Source: Bacteroidia bacterium (GTDB lineage: Bacteria > Bacteroidota > Bacteroidia > SpSt-205). Taken from it: a stretch of DNA of 46,225 bases. The position numbers and the translations under genes were made by a program. Location of the stretch: NCBI GenBank assembly GCA_026414975.1, contig JAOAHZ010000005.1, positions 1-46,225 of the forward strand, read 5' to 3'. Under the pieces are notes generated by a model. The model was not told the DNA's origin, did no database searches, and saw only the letters and a list, made by a program, of their open reading frames with translations. Below are positions 15,546-25,000 of the stretch, piece after piece. Within the stretch, counting starts at the first letter, position 1, and each line of letters starts with the position of its first letter.

Positions 15546-15554
15546 AATGCAAAT

Positions 15555-16529
15555 ATGCGAATTCTCCTCACTGGAGCGGCGGGCTTTATTGGAAGCTATA
15601 CCGCCGAGAAACTTCTCCAAATGAGGTACGAGGTGATAGGCATTGACAATCTAAACGACTATTATGCCCCCTCCCTCAAGAAGTATCGTCTTGCCCGCCT
15701 TCTTGAATATCCGAACTTTACGTTTCATGCCGTAGATATAGCTGACTGGCATAGTTTATCGGCTCTATTTGAGCTTATTGCTCCGATAGATGCGGTTATT
15801 AACTTGGCGGCTCGAGCTGGGGTTCGAGCTAGCTTACGAGACCCCCTGGTGTATCATCATACGAATGCCACGGGAAGTTTATATCTGCTGGAACTGATGC
15901 GTCGGTACAGTGTGGGACGCTATGTGCTGGCTTCTACTTCTTCTCTGTATGCAGGGACCGCGCTCCCTTTCACCGAAGACTGTCCAGTCAATACGCCCAT
16001 TTCCCCTTACGCTGCCTCTAAGAAGGCTGCCGAAGTGCTCGCTTACACATATGCTTATCAGTTTGGTATCCATGCAGCTGTCCTTCGCTACTTTACTGTT
16101 TACGGACCGGCGGGACGCCCCGACATGAGCATTTTTCGCTTCATTGAATGGATTTACAGAGGTCAGCCGCTTCAGTTATATGGAGATGGAAAGCAGTCCA
16201 GAGATTTCACTTATGTGGAGGATGTAGCGGCGGGAACTGTAGCCGCTTTGTCTGTCCAAGGGTATGAAGTATTCAATATCGGGGGGGGACAAGCCCCAAC
16301 CTCCCTTACCGATGTGATTGTGCATATAGAAGAGCGTCTGGGCAAAAAAGCTCAGATTGTTCAGCATCCCTTCCCTAAAGCTGACCTTCTTCACACTCAG
16401 GCGGATATTCAGAAAGCTCAAAGACACTTGGGCTGGACGCCCCAAGTAGATTTTTGGACAGGCCTAAACAGAACGATAGAATGGCACCTTGCGCACCGCT
16501 CGCTTTTAGACAACTTAGAGCTGCCATGA
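15555..16529 (+). CDS. NAD-dependent epimerase/dehydratase (UDP-glucuronate 4-epimerase-like)
   Basis: 324 aa, extended short-chain dehydrogenase. It has the Rossmann motif GAAGFIGSYTAEKLL, the discriminating IDNLNDYYAP after strand 2, NLAARAGVR, the catalytic Ser in ASTSSLYAG, the YxxxK motif in SPYAASKKAAE, and FTVYGPAGRPDM. The LNDYY and ARAGVR signatures match UDP-glucuronate/UDP-glucose 4-epimerases used for surface polysaccharide. A -7 box 9 nt upstream supports the ATG. The downstream gene starts within its stop (ATGA). Confidence 0.9.
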   Translation: MRILLTGAAGFIGSYTAEKLLQMRYEVIGIDNLNDYYAPSLKKYRLARLLEYPNFTFHAVDIADWHSLSALFELIAPIDAVINLAARAGVRASLRDPLVYHHTNATGSLYLLELMRRYSVGRYVLASTSSLYAGTALPFTEDCPVNTPISPYAASKKAAEVLAYTYAYQFGIHAAVLRYFTVYGPAGRPDMSIFRFIEWIYRGQPLQLYGDGKQSRDFTYVEDVAAGTVAALSVQGYEVFNIGGGQAPTSLTDVIVHIEERLGKKAQIVQHPFPKADLLHTQADIQKAQRHLGWTPQVDFWTGLNRTIEWHLAHRSLLDNLELP

Positions 16530-17089
16530 GAGAGCAGGTATTTGTTTTCCTCAGCAGTATGGCTATGCTCCAAGCCCAAGCTGCATCCGATTTCTACGAA
16601 GATAGTTTCTACAAGCGAGGTCAGAAACTTTACTTCTTAGCTGTGCAGTCTGAGCTGTACATGGAAGAAGCTGAAAAAACTTTCGAGTCTTTGATACGGA
16701 AGTATGGTCCGCAGACGCCGCTGCAGATGTATATATACGGCCTAACCGCCCTCAAGGCCCGATACGCTTCAAACCCTTTCCGTAAGCGCGATTACTTCTT
16801 TCAAGCGGTGAGTCAAATGGATGCAGCAGTTGATCGAAGCCCTGACGATGTAGAGGTACGATTTCTGCGGGGTAGCTTTTATTATCACCTCCCCTTCTTT
16901 CTGGGCAAGCGCCGCGCCGCTGAGGAAGACCTCCGTGCCCTAACGCGTCTCCTTTTGAGGGATTCAGCCCTCTACCGAAAGCGCTACACCTCTGAAGTCT
17001 TGAGAGGAATTGTAGGATTCTTAGAGCAGACAGGCTGGATAAGTCCTAAAGATATAGCGGAACTCAAACGGCTCTACCTTAGGGAATAG
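16526..17089 (+). CDS. exported TPR-like protein of unknown function
   Basis: 187 aa. The signal peptide is MREQVFVFLSSMAMLQAQA. The mature part is all-helical with TPR-like helices: YMEEAEKTFESLIRKYG, then FFQAVSQMDAAVDRSPDDVEVRFLRG, which ends in a typical TPR turn (read in part). It overlaps the epimerase stop by 4 nt, so it is co-expressed with it. I infer a periplasmic scaffold; the substrate is unknown. It is complete at both ends. Confidence 0.75.
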   Translation: MREQVFVFLSSMAMLQAQAASDFYEDSFYKRGQKLYFLAVQSELYMEEAEKTFESLIRKYGPQTPLQMYIYGLTALKARYASNPFRKRDYFFQAVSQMDAAVDRSPDDVEVRFLRGSFYYHLPFFLGKRRAAEEDLRALTRLLLRDSALYRKRYTSEVLRGIVGFLEQTGWISPKDIAELKRLYLRE

Positions 17090-17090
17090 G

Positions 17091-17098
17091 TACCTTTG
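17091..17098 (+). promoter_or_regulatory. Bacteroidota -7 box TACCTTTG
   Basis: Exact TAnnTTTG match only 3 nt before the ATG of the M20 peptidase at 17102, so the transcript would begin at or very near the start codon. Confidence 0.55.
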
Positions 17099-17101
17099 AG
17101 C

Positions 17102-18475
17102 ATGCATCCAACAGAATGGATAAAGCAGCGATCGCCCCAGCTTATACAAGACCTGTTTGCCTTTTTGAGCTTTCCCAGTGTCAGCGCTCAAACCCAGCAT
17201 CGTCCAGACCTAAAAGCCACCGCTCAATGGCTTAAGGCCTACTTAGAAAAGCTGGGCTTTTGGGTAGAGTTATGGGGGGAACCGCCTATAGTTCATGCTT
17301 ATCGTGCAGGGCCTTCGGGGGCACCTACGGCTCTATTTTATGGGCATTATGATGTACAGCCGCCTGAGCCGTTGGAGCTTTGGCACAGTCCGCCTTTTTC
17401 TCCCCGCATAGCTGATGAATGTATCTACGCCCGGGGAGCCTCCGATGATAAAGGGCAGGTTTTTATTCACCTTGCGGCATGGCAGTACCTCATAGAGCGG
17501 TATGGGGACTTGCCGTTGTCTATCCATGCTGTCATAGAAGGCGAGGAGGAGACAGGCAGCGAAACCTTGTACGGTATGCTTCGGCAGCATGGGAAGGCGT
17601 GGCAGAGTGATGTAGTGGTGGTATCGGATACCGCTTTTTTTGCTGAAGGGGTACCCACTTTGACGGTAGGGCTTCGGGGTCTGGTTTATACGGAAATAAC
17701 CGTGCGCGGACCGCAGCGCGACCTTCATTCAGGGAGTTTTGGGGGAGTGGCGCCCAATCCAGCTTTAGCCCTAGCCACCTTGCTGGCCCGGCTCAAAAGC
17801 GAAGATGGACGCATCCAGATACCGGGGTTTTATGACCGGGTGCGTGCTCCCGATGAGAAGCAGCGTCGCCTCTGGCGCAGGCTTCCCGCTACCGACGAGC
17901 ACTATCAGCGTCTTATGGGGGTGTCTGCCCTCTCAGGTGAAGTGGGTTTTGCTCCCATAGAGCGCATTAGTATCCGCCCGACTTTGGATGTAAATGGGTT
18001 ACTGAGCGGCTACACGGGCGAAGGGGCTAAGACGATCATTCCGGCGCAGGCGACGGCGAAAGTATCCATGCGTCTCGTGCCCGATCAAGACCCTCAAGCT
18101 ATATGGGAATCCTTTCGCCAGTACATCTCTCAGCTTGCGCCTGCGGGTGTAGAAGTAGAGGTGCGCCTCCTTCATGAGCCGGCTCCTGCTTTCGAGACTC
18201 CGACCGACTCGCCTTATTATCAAGCTGCCGAGCAAGCCCTAACCGAAGCCTTCGGCTCGGTCCCTATTCCTGTGCGAGAGGGTGGTTCTATCCCTATCCT
18301 CTCCCATCTCCAAAGAGCCGTGGGCCATCCACCCGTTATTCTTATGGGTTTTGGGCTGCCCACAGACGCCGTCCATAGTCCCAATGAGTGCTTCCGCCTG
18401 CGGCAGCTTTGGGGTGGTCTTCATGCCACCATCCGATTTTATGAGAGCTTGTCAGGTAGAAAAAACGCCACCTGA
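17102..18475 (+). CDS. M20 family dipeptidase / zinc metallopeptidase
   Basis: 457 aa. The di-zinc site residues are visible in ALFYGHYDVQP (His, Asp), ARGASDDKGQ (bridging Asp), IEGEEETGS (catalytic and metal Glu) and VVVVSDT; the late histidine is in DAVHSPNE. A lid domain is inserted at about residues 200-320 (DLHSGSFGG). Length and motifs match the cytosolic dipeptidase/CPDG2-like branch, which splits short peptides. The ATG at 17102 was preferred to a TTG six bases earlier that lies in the promoter box. A glycosyltransferase gene follows after 18 nt. Confidence 0.92.
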   Translation: MHPTEWIKQRSPQLIQDLFAFLSFPSVSAQTQHRPDLKATAQWLKAYLEKLGFWVELWGEPPIVHAYRAGPSGAPTALFYGHYDVQPPEPLELWHSPPFSPRIADECIYARGASDDKGQVFIHLAAWQYLIERYGDLPLSIHAVIEGEEETGSETLYGMLRQHGKAWQSDVVVVSDTAFFAEGVPTLTVGLRGLVYTEITVRGPQRDLHSGSFGGVAPNPALALATLLARLKSEDGRIQIPGFYDRVRAPDEKQRRLWRRLPATDEHYQRLMGVSALSGEVGFAPIERISIRPTLDVNGLLSGYTGEGAKTIIPAQATAKVSMRLVPDQDPQAIWESFRQYISQLAPAGVEVEVRLLHEPAPAFETPTDSPYYQAAEQALTEAFGSVPIPVREGGSIPILSHLQRAVGHPPVILMGFGLPTDAVHSPNECFRLRQLWGGLHATIRFYESLSGRKNAT

Positions 18476-18493
18476 CCTCTGTAAGTTTCGTGG

Positions 18494-19606
18494 ATGGATA
18501 CGGTATTCATGACCTTGTTCTGGGGTGTATGGACGGCCTACGCCTATATCTTATGGCGATGGGGTAGAGTCAGGCTAAAGGTCTTTCATGATTCCCAAGG
18601 CAGGGGATTTCCTTCCGTCTCGGTTCTTATCCCGGCGCGAAATGAAGCGCTCCATCTGTCGGCTTGTTTAGAGTCGCTTTTGCGTCAGACGCATCCACCC
18701 GACGAGATCATCGTCATAGATGACCATAGCGAGGATGAGACGCATGCGATAGCTCTCCGATATGCTTCGGCTAAGGTCCGAGCGCTTCGGCTGCTGCCTG
18801 GACAGGAGGGAAAAAAAGCGGCCCTACGCTTGGGTATAGAAACAGCTCGGGGTGAGGTTATTCTTACGACGGACGCGGATACAGTTCATCTCCCAGACAC
18901 GGTGGAGAAAATGCTCCGTCCTTTCCACTGCTCTGGCGTGCAGGTCGTAGGGGGCTGGATTCGGTTCCCTCCTCTGGAGAACTGGCTGATTGAGTTTCAG
19001 CGGATAGAATTGTCGGGCGTTCTTGTTCTCACGGCAGGTAGTTGGCAGCAAGGGGAACCACTTACCGCTAATGGCGCTCTTTTAGCGTATAGGCGTTCTG
19101 CGTTTGAGAAAGTGATGGGTTGGGGCGCAGCGGGTGCCCACCCCAGTGGAGATGATGACCTTCTCGTACAGCGTATTTGCTTGGCGTTTGGTCCGCAGGC
19201 TCTGGTATTCAGTGAAGCGGTGGTGCAGACGCAGCCGGCCTTTACTTGGCGAGCTTTGGTTCAGCAGCGCTTACGCTGGCTCTCCAAACGGCATCTATAT
19301 CCTGCCCCATGGACTAAGGTAGGATTGGGGCTTTTAGCGGGGGCGCAGGTATGCCTCGTCATAGCAACCCTTTATAAACCCGCCCAGGCTATATGGGCAT
19401 GGGCCATCCTAAGCAGCCTTCAGGCATGGATAGCTTGGAAGGGCTTTTCCTATACCCAGAGCCCTCCTCCTAAGCTCAAGTACTGGGTGGTGTCGGCTCT
19501 CCTTTACCCTTTCTACCAAGTGGTGATGCTGGGATGGCTTCTGCTGCGTCCAGGATTTGAATGGAAAGGTAGACGGTACTCAGAGAGTGTAGCGTACTTG
19601 AAGTAG
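18494..19606 (+). CDS. membrane glycosyltransferase family 2
   Basis: 370 aa. It has one N-terminal membrane segment, then a GT-A domain: SVLIPARNEALHLSACLESL, IIVIDDHSEDET, the nucleotide-sugar DxD (TTDADT), GDDDLLVQRI and QQRLRW (the processive-type Q-x-x-RW motif). Three to four membrane segments close the protein. This architecture adds sugars at the inner face of the membrane, for glycolipid or polysaccharide; the product is unknown. A near-consensus box TAAGTTTC lies 4 nt upstream. The 3' end overlaps the convergent HHH protein gene by 27 nt. Confidence 0.9.
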   Translation: MDTVFMTLFWGVWTAYAYILWRWGRVRLKVFHDSQGRGFPSVSVLIPARNEALHLSACLESLLRQTHPPDEIIVIDDHSEDETHAIALRYASAKVRALRLLPGQEGKKAALRLGIETARGEVILTTDADTVHLPDTVEKMLRPFHCSGVQVVGGWIRFPPLENWLIEFQRIELSGVLVLTAGSWQQGEPLTANGALLAYRRSAFEKVMGWGAAGAHPSGDDDLLVQRICLAFGPQALVFSEAVVQTQPAFTWRALVQQRLRWLSKRHLYPAPWTKVGLGLLAGAQVCLVIATLYKPAQAIWAWAILSSLQAWIAWKGFSYTQSPPPKLKYWVVSALLYPFYQVVMLGWLLLRPGFEWKGRRYSESVAYLK

Positions 19607-21664
19607 GCCTTCTAAGGTTCGTCGGAAAAGCAGGTCTGCCGGAGGGCGAAATAGATTTTGTCCTACTCGTAGCCATAGAGTCCAGTTGGAGCTGGGCCGC
19701 CATCGCAGGAGAACGTAAAATCGCTGACCCTCGCCGTAGTAGCCCGGAATAAAGAAGGTTGTTGGTGGCATGGCTTCGTAGGTATAAATCCGCGCATCAT
19801 AATGGGTAATGCGATAGACAGTCCATCGGACGCTTACGCTCCATCTCAGATTAGGTTGCCATCGTAGGTCTTGATAGAGTAGGTATCCGCCACTGAGTTC
19901 CTCTCGCCGGTAGTGGCTAATTTCTATGCGGGCTTGATAGCGCCAGAAAGGATTGATTTCATACAAGCCGTGTAAGCGGACATGGGTGCGTTGATGAGTA
20001 ATAAGCCTGTGAAAGACAGCTTCTTCAGCTGAGGTGAAACGGAGGTTGTATGGCTTGCTCTCGTGTCGGATGCGTAAGTACAGCATCAGGCGCCGACGAA
20101 TCGTATAGGTAACTTGAACGAGACTCTCATGCCCTTCAGAGGGGGCCGAAGCCAGGTATCGGTACCAAGGGAAGCGATATAAGTCATGGAAAGCGGAGAA
20201 TTCCCAGTGAGAAGAGGGTCTTATACGAATACCGAAATAAACACCTTGTTCGTTTTGTACGGCGAAGGGACGCTCAGCGAAAGTGTAGGCATAGAACGAA
20301 TGAAAGTTGGGGTCAAAGTGGCGCATTTGAAGGGCGATATCTAAGGTGGTATGGAGCGGGGCGATGCATGAAGCGGTAAGGGCGCGTCCCCCCGAGCGGC
20401 TTTGGGCGACTTCGCCGAAGGTATTGAATGGACCCAGCGTGATGTCCCAAAACACGCTACCGACGAGGTTCTCTGAGCCTACGAAACTGAAGTAGCGATA
20501 GGGCCGTTCGCCTGCCAGGTTGAGAGGAGGCGTGAATCGCTGATAGAGGAGGGTGGCGCCAGCCGTGTGCCATTTTTTCCGCCAAGTGAGAAGGCCGCCA
20601 GCTGCGTCGTGTCGGAGATTTCGACGGCGCGCCATTTCACTGGGCGTACGATGTAAGCCCGAGGAGAGGAGGGTCTGGATGAAGGGCTCGGTTTCCGTCG
20701 TAGTATCCTGCGGGGCGGGTGTGCCGTCTTGATGTAGTCGCGATACGATTCCCGTCAAGGACCACTGCTCAGAGAAGCGAAGCGTTGCAGCTGCACCCCG
20801 CCAAAACTGGTATTCATTCACCGATGAGTATGGTACAAGGCCCAATGAGGGCTGCTTTAGCGTAAGGATAGGGTCCCCTCCTTTGCCAAACCCCAGTCCT
20901 CGGGCAAATACCAATCCTTGCCCTATTTGGAGGATGTAGTCGCCCAGAATCAGCCGTTCAAGCGTCCCGATTTGCCCAATAGCAACATGCCCGCTCAGAA
21001 AGTCTAAGCCGTGATAGCGTCGTTGTACAGCCCATTGGAGGGGTTCATATGGGTCTTTTTCCGCTATAATCGCCGCTGAAAGGTAAGAGTTGGCTTGAAG
21101 CCATGCCCGAGTGTAAAGCCGATAGGGGTCGCCCAAAGCTCCACGTAATGTTTCAGGAGCCCAGCGTCCTTGATCATAGGTGGTTCGCCACGACCGCTGC
21201 AGGCGCTGAATGATTGTAAGTCGAGCGGCTGAACGAATCTGGGCCCATGTAGGTGCTCGGGGGCTACCCCGGCCCAAGTCTAACTCCGTCGCCGGACGAA
21301 CCGTTATGTAAGGACGTAAGGTCCGATACACCGACTCAGTAAATCCAGGGATAGCTTGTAGCTCGTACAAGGAGAGAAGCGGACCATAGCGAACTTGGTG
21401 AGCTCGCAGTGCCCGTACAAGCTGGGGCGTCATCCCCGGCACTCGGAGAAGCTCTTCATCTGAAGCCTGATTCAAATCTATCGGATGCCGTACCAAGTCT
21501 TCGTATAAGTCTGCTACCTGGGTCCAGTCTATGCCTTCAGGGCTATGCTCGGCTTGGTCTTCTAACTGAAGTTCCCATCGTACCGCATCTATGGAGTCGG
21601 GTAGGACCTGAGCGGAAAGAATACTCAACCCTAAGACTGCCAAGATTTGGGCCAAACCAGTCAT
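19580..21664 (-). CDS. helix-hairpin-helix and beta-barrel outer-membrane protein
   Basis: 694 aa. After a signal peptide (MTGLAQILAVLGLSILSAQ) come two ComEA-like helix-hairpin-helix units at about residues 60-125: PIDLNQASDEELLRVPGMT and LLSLYELQAIPGFTESVY. The remaining 550 or so residues are aromatic-rich alternating strands ending in LLQVRYTL, like an outer-membrane beta-barrel. This fusion recurs in Bacteroidota; its function is not established. HHH units usually bind DNA, so a role in DNA handling at the cell surface is a guess. The ATG was chosen at the signal peptide; an earlier in-frame ATG exists at 21700. Confidence 0.82.
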   Translation of the reverse strand: MTGLAQILAVLGLSILSAQVLPDSIDAVRWELQLEDQAEHSPEGIDWTQVADLYEDLVRHPIDLNQASDEELLRVPGMTPQLVRALRAHQVRYGPLLSLYELQAIPGFTESVYRTLRPYITVRPATELDLGRGSPRAPTWAQIRSAARLTIIQRLQRSWRTTYDQGRWAPETLRGALGDPYRLYTRAWLQANSYLSAAIIAEKDPYEPLQWAVQRRYHGLDFLSGHVAIGQIGTLERLILGDYILQIGQGLVFARGLGFGKGGDPILTLKQPSLGLVPYSSVNEYQFWRGAAATLRFSEQWSLTGIVSRLHQDGTPAPQDTTTETEPFIQTLLSSGLHRTPSEMARRRNLRHDAAGGLLTWRKKWHTAGATLLYQRFTPPLNLAGERPYRYFSFVGSENLVGSVFWDITLGPFNTFGEVAQSRSGGRALTASCIAPLHTTLDIALQMRHFDPNFHSFYAYTFAERPFAVQNEQGVYFGIRIRPSSHWEFSAFHDLYRFPWYRYLASAPSEGHESLVQVTYTIRRRLMLYLRIRHESKPYNLRFTSAEEAVFHRLITHQRTHVRLHGLYEINPFWRYQARIEISHYRREELSGGYLLYQDLRWQPNLRWSVSVRWTVYRITHYDARIYTYEAMPPTTFFIPGYYGEGQRFYVLLRWRPSSNWTLWLRVGQNLFRPPADLLFRRTLEGLLQVRYTL

Positions 21665-21760
21665 GCTAAGCTGAGAACCCACCGCATCAGCTCCTTGCAT
21701 GCCTTACTCCAAAACATACAAAATCACCCCGAATGGAGGCATCAGAAGGAGCGGCTTTCG

Positions 21761-21768
21761 TACCTTTG
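21761..21768 (+). promoter_or_regulatory. Bacteroidota -7 box TACCTTTG
   Basis: Exact TAnnTTTG match, 5 nt before the ATG at 21774. It settles the start of the bifunctional nuclease gene. Confidence 0.6.
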
Positions 21769-21773
21769 ACCAA

Positions 21774-22376
21774 ATGGCGAAGGTGGAGATGGAGATAGCG
21801 GGTCTTAGCCGCTCTCCGACCGAACCTTATAGTGCGTTTGTGATTATGCTTCGGGAGCGATATGGCAGTCGGCGCCTCCCGATTGTCATAGGGTTTCCTG
21901 AGGCTCATGCCATCAACATTGAGTTAGAAAATATCAAGCATCCTCGTCCGCTCACTCACGATCTATTCATCAATACCCTGCGAGAACTGGGGGTCTCTCT
22001 AGTTGAAGTCATCATAGATCGGCTCCAAGACTCTACCTTTTACGCTCACCTAATCTTGGATAGCGGGGGTCAGGAGGTAGTAGTGGATTGTCGTCCCAGC
22101 GATGGGATAGCCTTAGCGCTTCGGGCTCGGGCACCGATTTATTGTGAAGAGGATGTACTGGAGCAGGCGGGTCAGCCTGTCGTGGAAGAGGAAGAGGAGC
22201 GAGAAGAACGCCAAACCCCGCCTTCAAGAGGGACTCGCCGCTCCAGCAACCTCACTCGAGAAGAACTCAAGCGACTATTAGAAGAAGCCTTAGCTAACGA
22301 AGATTACGAGACAGCTGCTCGGTTGCGTGATGAGCTGCGCAAACTTGGCCCTGCTGAAGAGGAGAGCGATAACTAA
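21774..22376 (+). CDS. bifunctional nuclease (DUF151) with UVR motif
   Basis: 200 aa. Residues 1-130 form the BFN/DUF151 domain: [46 protein letters not shown] and [15 protein letters not shown]. An acidic linker ([11 protein letters not shown]) leads to a C-terminal UvrB/UvrC-type UVR helix pair ([14 protein letters not shown]). The domain has been described as having RNase and DNase activity in a few cases; the UVR motif suggests contact with UvrABC or Clp-type partners. The start fits the family and the promoter box, and replaces a longer frame starting at 21699. It overlaps the transporter gene as TAATG. Confidence 0.92.
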   Translation: MAKVEMEIAGLSRSPTEPYSAFVIMLRERYGSRRLPIVIGFPEAHAINIELENIKHPRPLTHDLFINTLRELGVSLVEVIIDRLQDSTFYAHLILDSGGQEVVVDCRPSDGIALALRARAPIYCEEDVLEQAGQPVVEEEEEREERQTPPSRGTRRSSNLTREELKRLLEEALANEDYETAARLRDELRKLGPAEEESDN

Positions 22377-23650
22377 TGCAGGGACTTTTGGGCATACCTA
22401 TATTGTTGCTCCTGGCGTGGCTAGCCGCCGAACGCCGCCGCCCCTTCATGGGACGAGTGGTGCTGGGGGGGCTGCTTCTGCAGGCGTCTATTGGCTGGCT
22501 GATTCTAAAGGTGCCCATAGTACGCTCAGCCTTTGAGTATCTCAGCCGAGCTTTTGTCCGAGTCTTGGATTTCTCCCACACAGGGGCAGAGTTCTTGTTC
22601 GGTAACTTAGTCCGACCGGAGTATAGTCAGACGTTTGGGTATATCTTCGTTCTACAAGTTCTACCCACGGTGATTTTTTTCTCGGCGCTTACTTCGGCGC
22701 TTTACCATTTGGGTATCCTTCAAGCTATTGTAAGAGCGGTAGCATGGGTCATGCGGCGAAGTTTAGGTACCTCGGGCCCCGAGAGTTTATGCGTCGCCTC
22801 TAACATCTTTTTGGGTCAAACGGAAGCCCCTCTACTTATTCGCCCCTTCTTAGGAGGCTTATCGCGTTCGGAGCTATTGGCTATCATGGTAGGGGGGATG
22901 GCGACCTTAGCGGGTGGGGTACTGGCAGCTTATGTGGGATTCTTAGGGGGGAACGACCCCCTCTTGCGCCAGAAGTTCGCTCTTCATCTCATGGCGGCTT
23001 CGGTGATGAATGCTCCAGCGGCCTTAGTTTTCGCCAAACTGCTTCTACCGGAGACGGATTCTACTGCTTCTACGAAACCGCTGACCCTTCCTCCAATGGC
23101 TCGAGCGGCTAACCTTTTGGAAGCTCTGGCTCAGGGCGCCTCGGATGGCTTGCGCTTGGCAGCTAATATCGCCGCTATGCTCTTGGCTTTTATCGCTGCC
23201 CTGGCTCTCCTCAACTATCTCCTGCTGCGAATCGGGGACCTTCTCCACATCAATACCTGGATTCAGCACAGTTCAAAGGGCATGTATGCAGGGCTATCCT
23301 TAGAGTGGGCATTGGGCCAAGTTTTTCGTCCTATTGCTTGGCTATTGGGGGTAGATTGGCGGGAGAGCTTAGCGGTTGGGGCTCTCATCGGCCAAAAAAT
23401 CGTCATCAACGAGTTTATTGCCTACACCCGTTTGGCTGCTATGCCTGAACTGAGCGATACCGCCCGTCTAATAGCGACTTATGCTCTTAGTGGTTTCGCC
23501 AACTTCAGCTCCATTGCTATACAGCTTGGGGGGATCGGTAGCTTAGTCCCGGAGCGCCGAAGTGAACTGGCCCAGTTAGGTCTGCGGGCTGTGCTGGGAG
23601 GGGCTTTAGCCTCTCTACTCTCAGCTTGTTGGGCTGGGCTTTTCTTGTAG
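22376..23650 (+). CDS. concentrative nucleoside transporter (NupC/CNT family)
   Basis: 424 aa with about ten membrane segments. Family hallmarks are [20 protein letters not shown], the nucleoside-binding segment [32 protein letters not shown], and near the end NEFIAYTRL and [22 protein letters not shown] proteins import nucleosides with Na+ or H+. The gene starts inside the stop of the bifunctional nuclease, so uptake of nucleosides may be co-expressed with nuclease activity. No nucleoside phosphorylase is adjacent. Confidence 0.93.
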   Translation: MQGLLGIPILLLLAWLAAERRRPFMGRVVLGGLLLQASIGWLILKVPIVRSAFEYLSRAFVRVLDFSHTGAEFLFGNLVRPEYSQTFGYIFVLQVLPTVIFFSALTSALYHLGILQAIVRAVAWVMRRSLGTSGPESLCVASNIFLGQTEAPLLIRPFLGGLSRSELLAIMVGGMATLAGGVLAAYVGFLGGNDPLLRQKFALHLMAASVMNAPAALVFAKLLLPETDSTASTKPLTLPPMARAANLLEALAQGASDGLRLAANIAAMLLAFIAALALLNYLLLRIGDLLHINTWIQHSSKGMYAGLSLEWALGQVFRPIAWLLGVDWRESLAVGALIGQKIVINEFIAYTRLAAMPELSDTARLIATYALSGFANFSSIAIQLGGIGSLVPERRSELAQLGLRAVLGGALASLLSACWAGLFL

Positions 23651-23692
23651 GTCTCTCTACTGAGCCTTAGATTAGGTACGGGAGCATTTTGT

Positions 23693-23700
23693 TAGGTTTG
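23693..23700 (+). promoter_or_regulatory. Bacteroidota -7 box TAGGTTTG before nuoD
   Basis: Exact TAnnTTTG match, 4 nt before the nuoD ATG at 23705. Confidence 0.55.
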
Positions 23701-23704
23701 CCGT

Positions 23705-24994
23705 ATGACTAAGGTGTCCCTTAGCCAGCAAGCTCAGCCCACTTTCTTTCCTAAGCATCAGCTTGCCCTGTACAAACGCTTAGAAGATAAGCATACCCTC
23801 GTAGAGGTAGATGAGTCAGACCCGCTAAGCACGCGGGTTATCTTGAACATGGGGCCTCAACATCCTGCTACTCATGGCGTCCTTCGGGCTGTGCTCATGC
23901 TGGATGGCGAGCGCATCGTGAAAGCCGTTATAGATATTGGCTATCTCCATCGCGGCATAGAGAAAATCGCCGAGTATAAAACGCCTCAAGAGTTTATGCC
24001 TTACACTGACCGAATGGACTACCTCTCTCCGTATTCTAACAATGTAGCTTTCTGCTTAGCCGTAGAAAAGCTGATAGGGATACAAGCTCCTCTCCGGGCA
24101 CAATACATTCGTACAATTGCTTGTGAGCTGGCTCGTATTTCTTCCCACCTCCTTTGGCTCGGTACCATGATAATGGATGCTGGGGCGGTATCTATGTTTC
24201 TCTGGACCTTTCGCGAGCGAGAGAAAATCTATTCCATTTTTGACAAGCTGGCGGGGGTTCGATTCACGGTAAGCCACTGCCGAATCGGTGGAGTACAATA
24301 CGATATAACGGAGGAAACTTTAGATATGATTCGCCGTTTCATCAAGGACTTCTACCCCGAGCTGCGCAGTTGGCGTAGGCTTTTGGATAAAAACCCTATT
24401 TTCCTTCGTCGGGTAGAAGGTATCGGGGCCATCTCTAAGGAGGAAGCTATTGCCTATGGATTTACAGGGCCTAATCTGCGGGCTTGTGGGGTTCCGTATG
24501 ATATTCGGTACTACGAGCCCTATCTTGTGTATGACGAAGTAGATTTTGAAGTTCCCATCCGGGAGGAAGGAGATATATTGGCTCGTTATCACGTGCGTAT
24601 GGATGAGATGGAGCAAAGCGCTCGCATCGTAGAGCAGTGCATCGCCCAACTTCCTAAAGGGGAGATTCGATTGGATAACGCCAAAGCAGCCTATCCCTCT
24701 AAGCATGAGGTTTATTTTTCCATGGAGGGCATGATCCATGACTTTATGATGACAGATGTAGGGCCTTTGGCTCCGCCTGATACCGAGGTCTACCACGCTA
24801 TAGAGGCACCGAAAGGCGAGTTAGGCTTTTACATTTACTCCGATGGGACCGGTATCCCTTGGCGGGTGAAGATCAAGTCTCCCTCCTTTGCCAACCTACA
24901 AGTTTTAGAGAAGCTCTTGGAGGGGGCTATGGTTTCGGATGCGGTTTTATTGATTGGGTCTGTTGACCCTGTCTTAGGCGAAGCGGATAAGTAA
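23705..24994 (+). CDS. nuoD: NADH-quinone oxidoreductase subunit D
   Basis: 429 aa, full length. It is the 49-kDa-type subunit of complex I that lines the quinone site. Landmarks are NMGPQHPATHGVLRAVL, IGYLHRGIEKIAE, TDRMDYLSPYSNN, RISSHLLWLG and the C-terminal VDPVLGEADK. The N-terminal 50 residues (before STRVILNMGPQHP) are an extension without features. It has its own -7 box, and no other nuo gene is in the window; asnB follows after 6 nt. Since nuoD normally sits between nuoC and nuoE, this gene is detached from its complex. Confidence 0.96.
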   Translation: MTKVSLSQQAQPTFFPKHQLALYKRLEDKHTLVEVDESDPLSTRVILNMGPQHPATHGVLRAVLMLDGERIVKAVIDIGYLHRGIEKIAEYKTPQEFMPYTDRMDYLSPYSNNVAFCLAVEKLIGIQAPLRAQYIRTIACELARISSHLLWLGTMIMDAGAVSMFLWTFREREKIYSIFDKLAGVRFTVSHCRIGGVQYDITEETLDMIRRFIKDFYPELRSWRRLLDKNPIFLRRVEGIGAISKEEAIAYGFTGPNLRACGVPYDIRYYEPYLVYDEVDFEVPIREEGDILARYHVRMDEMEQSARIVEQCIAQLPKGEIRLDNAKAAYPSKHEVYFSMEGMIHDFMMTDVGPLAPPDTEVYHAIEAPKGELGFYIYSDGTGIPWRVKIKSPSFANLQVLEKLLEGAMVSDAVLLIGSVDPVLGEADK

Positions 24995-25000
24995 GCGCTG

